NCBI GenBank assembly: GCA_037074705.1
Contig: CM073594.1
Location: forward strand, 81,221,009-81,285,008
Length of the DNA: 64,000 nucleotides
Direction of reading: 5' to 3'
DNA from: Zhengitettix transpicula
Taxonomy: Eukaryota; Arthropoda; Insecta; Orthoptera; Tetrigidae
Below are positions 60,801-64,000 of this stretch, in pieces. The translations under genes were made by a program, and so were the position numbers. A model generated the notes under the pieces. It was not told where the DNA came from. It was given only the letters and a program-made list of their open reading frames with translations, and made no database searches. Every line of letters starts with the position of its first letter. Position 1 is the stretch's first letter.

Positions 60801-60945
60801 ATTTGTGTAATTGAAAATTGTGGCTTAATAATTGATAATTGTTTGTTTAAATTGATTGTAGTTTAATTTTATTTGATGTATTACATAAAATGGCTACCAC
60901 AATGTGGGGCAAATTTCATTCATCAAAAATTTATTAGTGTTTATT

Positions 60946-61006
<61 letters not shown>

Positions 61007-63280
61007 TGTAATAGTGAGAATGTGACATTGTCAAAAATATTGGTATGGAAGGATAGAGAGATAGGTTGTGGCTTACCTGAAAGTGAAGTGCGGTGTCGCC
61101 ATGAGGAACTGAAGGTTGTTCTTCAAATTTTCGGAGGCTCTCAGCCTTCCTGAAGAAGGAGGCTGAGAGCCTCTGAAAATTTGAAGAACAACCTTCAGTT
61201 CCTCATGGCGACACCACACTTCATTTTCAGGTAAGCCACAACCTATCTCTCTATCCTTTCCATACCAATATATATATATATTATAAGTCCCTCAGTTTCT
61301 TCACTGACTTAGCAGTTTGTTTACATGTTGGAACAATCGCTGATTCCCGTTAATTCCAGAGATCATTGGGTGCCAGGTAATTTTGTTTCAGAATCATCAA
61401 ACTTACTGATTTTCATAAAACTTTATTTGTGAATGACAAGAACTTGACATGAATGTTTTTTTGGTATATAATTTTACTTTCTAGATGTGACCTGGTTACT
61501 TTCAGCCATAAGGCAGACTGCCGCGGCAGCAACACACAAATATCTCCCTTCCTCACCCCTTGTTAGGAGGGTCACAAACAGCCCCATAACAAGGGCTTCA
61601 ACCGCCAGTTGTCACTATATATGTAGACACACACACACACATATACATATAACATGACAATCGGTCAGTGTCGGGCTTTTTGTCGTCCTGAATTTGTTTT
61701 GGTCGGCTCTCCTTCCAGTTTTGCTGACATTGTTGGGTTGTGTTGTGATTTTAGCATACTCACCTTAGTCTTCAGGGGGAACTCATAATAAATGGAACAT
61801 AGTCTCATATGGGGAACTCACAGTGTGAGAATCAGAGTCCCAAATTGGGAAATCAAGGCAATATCAACCGAACTGGGTGTAGTTCATGCGGACTCTGCAC
61901 CAGCATTGAAGACCATTACTTCTGGATTAATGAGTTTAAAACAAGGTCGCAGAAGCAGAAACTCGCTCCACATGCCGAATTGAGTTTACCCCTCAGGAAA
62001 ACATTAATAAAGTTCACAATATCATAATGGAAGATTGCAAACTAAAATGTGTGAGGTAGCTGATGCCATGTGCTTCTGAACTAAATTTCATCCTTCACAA
62101 AAAAAAAACTTTACTTGTTCCAGTAACTTATACATAATTAACTAACTTAATATGATGCATCATAATTTAAAAACTGATTGCACTTATTTCATCTTGAATT
62201 CATTTTACCCTGTATGGGCATGGCAATTTAGATTAATACTCAACACCCACAAGAGTACAATATCCATATTTAAATACCTTTTTTTCCTGGTAACAGTTCA
62301 CCATCTTTTTCATAATACTCTCTGATGTCTACAAAGGTTTTTCCTCTGAACTCTCTGACCTTCAAAAAGCGTTTATTTTCTAGGCGCCAGCTTGGTTCAT
62401 CTCCACTGCTAGAATTTTGTGGTGCCGGCTTCTTTTTTGGAGGCTGAACCTTTAAAGAAAACATACATTTAATAAGTATGCTGAGTAGAGCAAAACTTTA
62501 GATGTAAGATTACAGAAAGTAATTGCCTTTGCATCAGTAAAATAATTATTTGTAGTACATACTATATTAAGTTTCTCTCAATCAATTAAACATGACAATA
62601 TTAATATAGGTTTCTTCCCAACAATAATTTGCAATACTTGGAAACAAGTTAAAGGTAAATATGTAAAACAAAAGCACGGAACATCAAACTTGTCATTAGA
62701 GAAATGAAAATCTACCCGTGAGCAAACTTCAATACAAATAAAAATTACAAAATTGTTAATAAACCCATCTGATCTTGACACTTTCAACAGAATTCTAGGT
62801 TAATCATCCAGATGTCTAGACTTACTACTGAACATACTTATGACAGCCAACATGTGAATTTTTATGTATATTAGTAAGAAACCCACTCTATCAATTTTCA
62901 ATACATTGAAACAGTAATGATCAAATGCATAATTATTGAAAGCAGATTTCGTTTATTAAATATGAAATTTTCATCTAAAAAGTACAGAAAAATTACCCAC
63001 AATGAGAAATTGGACGTTCACATTAAGTGTACTGTATCTCGTTTTACCATTGAAGAACTGTTCGCTTGAAATCAATGGTGAATGGAATAATGCAAATCCC
63101 GTGTTTTTACTCAATTGTAGAAAATGTGATGTTTTTAATATCAATATACGCTAGTGTTACAGACAACTAATAAATGGCAATTTGGACATGTGATACAAAT
63201 TTATAATAAAAAAACGAATTAGAACTTACATCTTCAGGTCCAGAGTCGGAAGTTGATTCATCTTTCTTGTTCTTCGGCAT
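57693..63280 (-). CDS. SUB1: SUB1/PC4 transcriptional coactivator, 3 exons
   Basis: Exons in transcript order: 63280-63230, 62449-62278 and 57775-57693. The total is 306 nt (101 aa plus stop), phases consistent. The N-terminus MPKNKKDESTSDSGPED is the acidic, Ser-rich regulatory tail, followed by a Lys/Pro-rich linker. The single-stranded-DNA-binding fold reads WRLENKRFLKVREFRGKTFV, DIREYYEKDGELLPGKKGIS and LSTTAWRKLVDNIQEIDEAI. All elements of PC4 (human 127 aa) are present: beta-sheet, KKG(I/R)S turn and C-terminal helix. It acts in the nucleus, bridging activators and the RNA polymerase II machinery and binding melted DNA. Intron 2 is 4.5 kb and full of elements. Confidence 0.93.
57846..57882. 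repeat. (TA)n microsatellite
   Basis: Uninterrupted TA repeats in SUB1 intron 2. Confidence 0.95.
57890..58570 (-). other. SUB1 intron 2, unremarkable part
   Basis: Two short plus-strand frames (58102-58504) have no protein character that I recognise. Confidence 0.4.
58576..58880. repeat. Fold-back element with Penelope-tail arms, copy 3
   Basis: The left arm (agccaaatacagattaac, ttctggaaaccttgttcctt, aggtgccaagaaaacaaaag) is mirrored on the right (ttggctcttgtatttccttg, gcacctgaagacaggcacac, tttgtctgtatttggcta). The longest of the three copies, with a central part of about 130 bp. Confidence 0.65.
59150..59815 (+). mobile_element. Penelope-like GIY-YIG fragment plus tail
   Basis: The plus strand reads NKIKENIACLSSHTNYQINC NL at 59.30 kb, matching IKENITCPSSHVIYKINCNL of the SNAPC3-intron copy; the YIGQT part is deleted. 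About 100 bases after the reading decays, the shared tail follows: 'taacactccttcctgaagaag', 'gagagtctgaaa', 'aggtaacccaccaactctct', 'tttccataccaat'. This copy ties the tail repeats at 12.1, 54.3 and 61.0 kb to Penelope-like elements. Confidence 0.65.
59824..60948 (+). mobile_element. Solo LTR (family copy E), ATAT target duplication
   Basis: Starts TGTAATGACC and ends TTATTACA, with ATAT at 59820-59823 and 60949-60952. It shares 'cgtcagattt'-like and 'cagtaaagaccttgaggg' blocks with copies A and D but has its own leader (tandem 'agacatgtcagcagggagag' at about 60.26 and 60.31 kb). Length 1,125 bp. Inserted at the end of the Penelope tail. Confidence 0.7.
60949..61002. repeat. (TA)n microsatellite
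   Basis: About 54 bp of uninterrupted TA between the solo LTR and the palindrome. Confidence 0.95.
61041..61267. repeat. Large palindrome of two inverted Penelope tails
   Basis: Arms 61041-61146 and 61161-61267 are about 107 bp each with a 14-bp spacer (ttcctgaagaagga). By eye they differ at about three substitutions and one single-base indel. Each arm is the tail also seen at 12.1 kb. The arms start and end next to ATAT-rich DNA. Confidence 0.9.
61290..62270 (-). other. SUB1 intron 2, right part
   Basis: No exon or element end recognised. It includes a CA-rich microsatellite (acacacacacacat at about 61.63 kb). Confidence 0.4.
62450..63229 (-). other. SUB1 intron 1
   Basis: AT-rich, unremarkable. 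Confidence 0.5.
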
Positions 63281-63289
63281 GATTTAGTA

Positions 63290-64000
63290 GATGTGAAAAA
63301 ATGCTGAGAAAATAATAACAAACATACATACATACATACATAATATAATTAAAATACATAGAAAAATAAATGTAAAAAGAAGTCATAATAACTAATTGAT
63401 TATTACCGTAGAAGTGTTCACGAGTCGCGGTTTGCAAATGTCTGCCGATTTCAGAAAATAGCGCCAAGCATTGGGAATTGCCAACTGTAAAACAAAAATT
63501 CGCTAACGTGCTTCACCCAATCAAAAACATTTCATGGTGTTTCCTATGAAATGGAAAAAGTCAGAAGTTTTTCAACATTAAACTGAAAACATTATAAAGA
63601 CAAAGTTTCGTCCCTATTATTATCTTGGAAAATAATGAAATGTTCGCAGATCAAGTAAATAATGATTTGCGACAACTTATCCATAATTTTTTCGTTTACC
63701 GTGTTATTATTCAGTACACTCTTTAGATAACATATGATACACCACAGAAATTTGGCCGTAAACTAATCGTTTTTTGCATTACTTAAGTTACAGCAGATCA
63801 GGGTTTTCATTTTCATGGTTATCTCTTCACATGTTGGTATTTTCAAGAGTTACAAGTATCAGTTTTGTAGCCTACATGAAGTGCAAAAAAAAGGTGCAAA
63901 TGTTCTTTGAAACGAAAAAGTTTTATGATCTAAACAAAGCAGTTATTTCCGGTTGTGATTATTTGTTTTCATCGAAATAGTTAAGTTAGACTAGTTTCAC
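63290..64000. other. SUB1 upstream region to window end
   Basis: Contains a (CATA)n microsatellite at about 63323-63341. A GC-richer stretch at about 63.41-63.48 kb may hold the SUB1 promoter or a non-coding first exon (donor-like 'acggtaataatc' on the minus strand). A 68-codon plus-strand frame (63774-63980) is unassigned. Confidence 0.35.

Noticed and set aside
63774..63980. Plus-strand 68-codon frame near the window end
   Set aside because: No recognisable family or splice context; kept only as an unassigned frame in the SUB1 upstream region.
1..64000. CRISPR arrays, operons, bacterial promoters, riboswitches
   Set aside because: The window is nuclear eukaryotic DNA with spliced genes; no regularly spaced short repeats with unique spacers were seen.

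Overview
The window is nuclear DNA from an arthropod, most likely an insect. It is AT-rich and gene-poor. Genes are split by introns of 0.5 to 4.5 kb and crowded by transposable elements. The best taxonomic clue is a small heat-shock protein of the insect lethal(2)essential-for-life type. The mix of Penelope-like elements, mariners, solo LTRs, and a GC-rich Ty3/gypsy element of CsRn1/Kabuki type fits a large hemimetabolous genome (cockroach, termite or stick insect, for example). The sequence alone does not fix the order.

Four protein-coding genes can be assembled exon by exon with consistent splice phases. (1) A GOLM1/CASC4-like Golgi type II membrane protein, + strand, 10449-16868, seven exons, 315 aa, with one GC-AG intron. 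(2) SNAPC3 (SNAP50), the snRNA promoter-binding subunit, - strand, 24206-17347, six exons, 449 aa, convergent with gene 1. (3) A small heat-shock protein, + strand, 53908-56834, three exons, 182 aa, with a TATA box and a heat-shock-element-like motif upstream. (4) SUB1/PC4, the single-stranded-DNA-binding transcription coactivator, - strand, 63280-57693, three exons, 101 aa. A signal-peptide-bearing first-exon candidate lies on the - strand at 7134, and some unassigned coding-like pieces lie at 28.4-29.5 kb.

Layout: 0-9.5 kb is repeats (tandem ~270 bp units, a 2.1 kb element with ~330 bp inverted ends, a solo LTR, a deleted mariner, a tRNA-derived SINE). 10.4-24.2 kb holds GOLM1-like and SNAPC3, with Penelope-like fragments in SNAPC3 intron 3. 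24.7-43.9 kb is an element graveyard: a decayed gypsy, solo LTRs, a 1.28 kb mariner with TA-flanked inverted ends, and Penelope-tail fold-backs. 44.0-51.6 kb is a nested pair: a young, probably intact gypsy element (44335-49088) inserted in the 3' UTR of a LINE on the - strand. 51.9-53.3 kb is tandem repeat. 53.7-56.9 kb is the sHSP gene. 57.3-63.5 kb is SUB1, whose 4.5 kb intron carries two fold-back elements, a Penelope fragment, a solo LTR and a 107-bp-arm palindrome.

The genes are unrelated housekeeping or stress genes and form no operon-like unit. No convincing new biochemical system was found. The most notable points are an LTR family with ATAT target duplications that sits in TA microsatellites, recurrent fold-back (palindromic) Penelope tails, the young nested gypsy element whose base composition differs from its surroundings, and the GC-AG intron.
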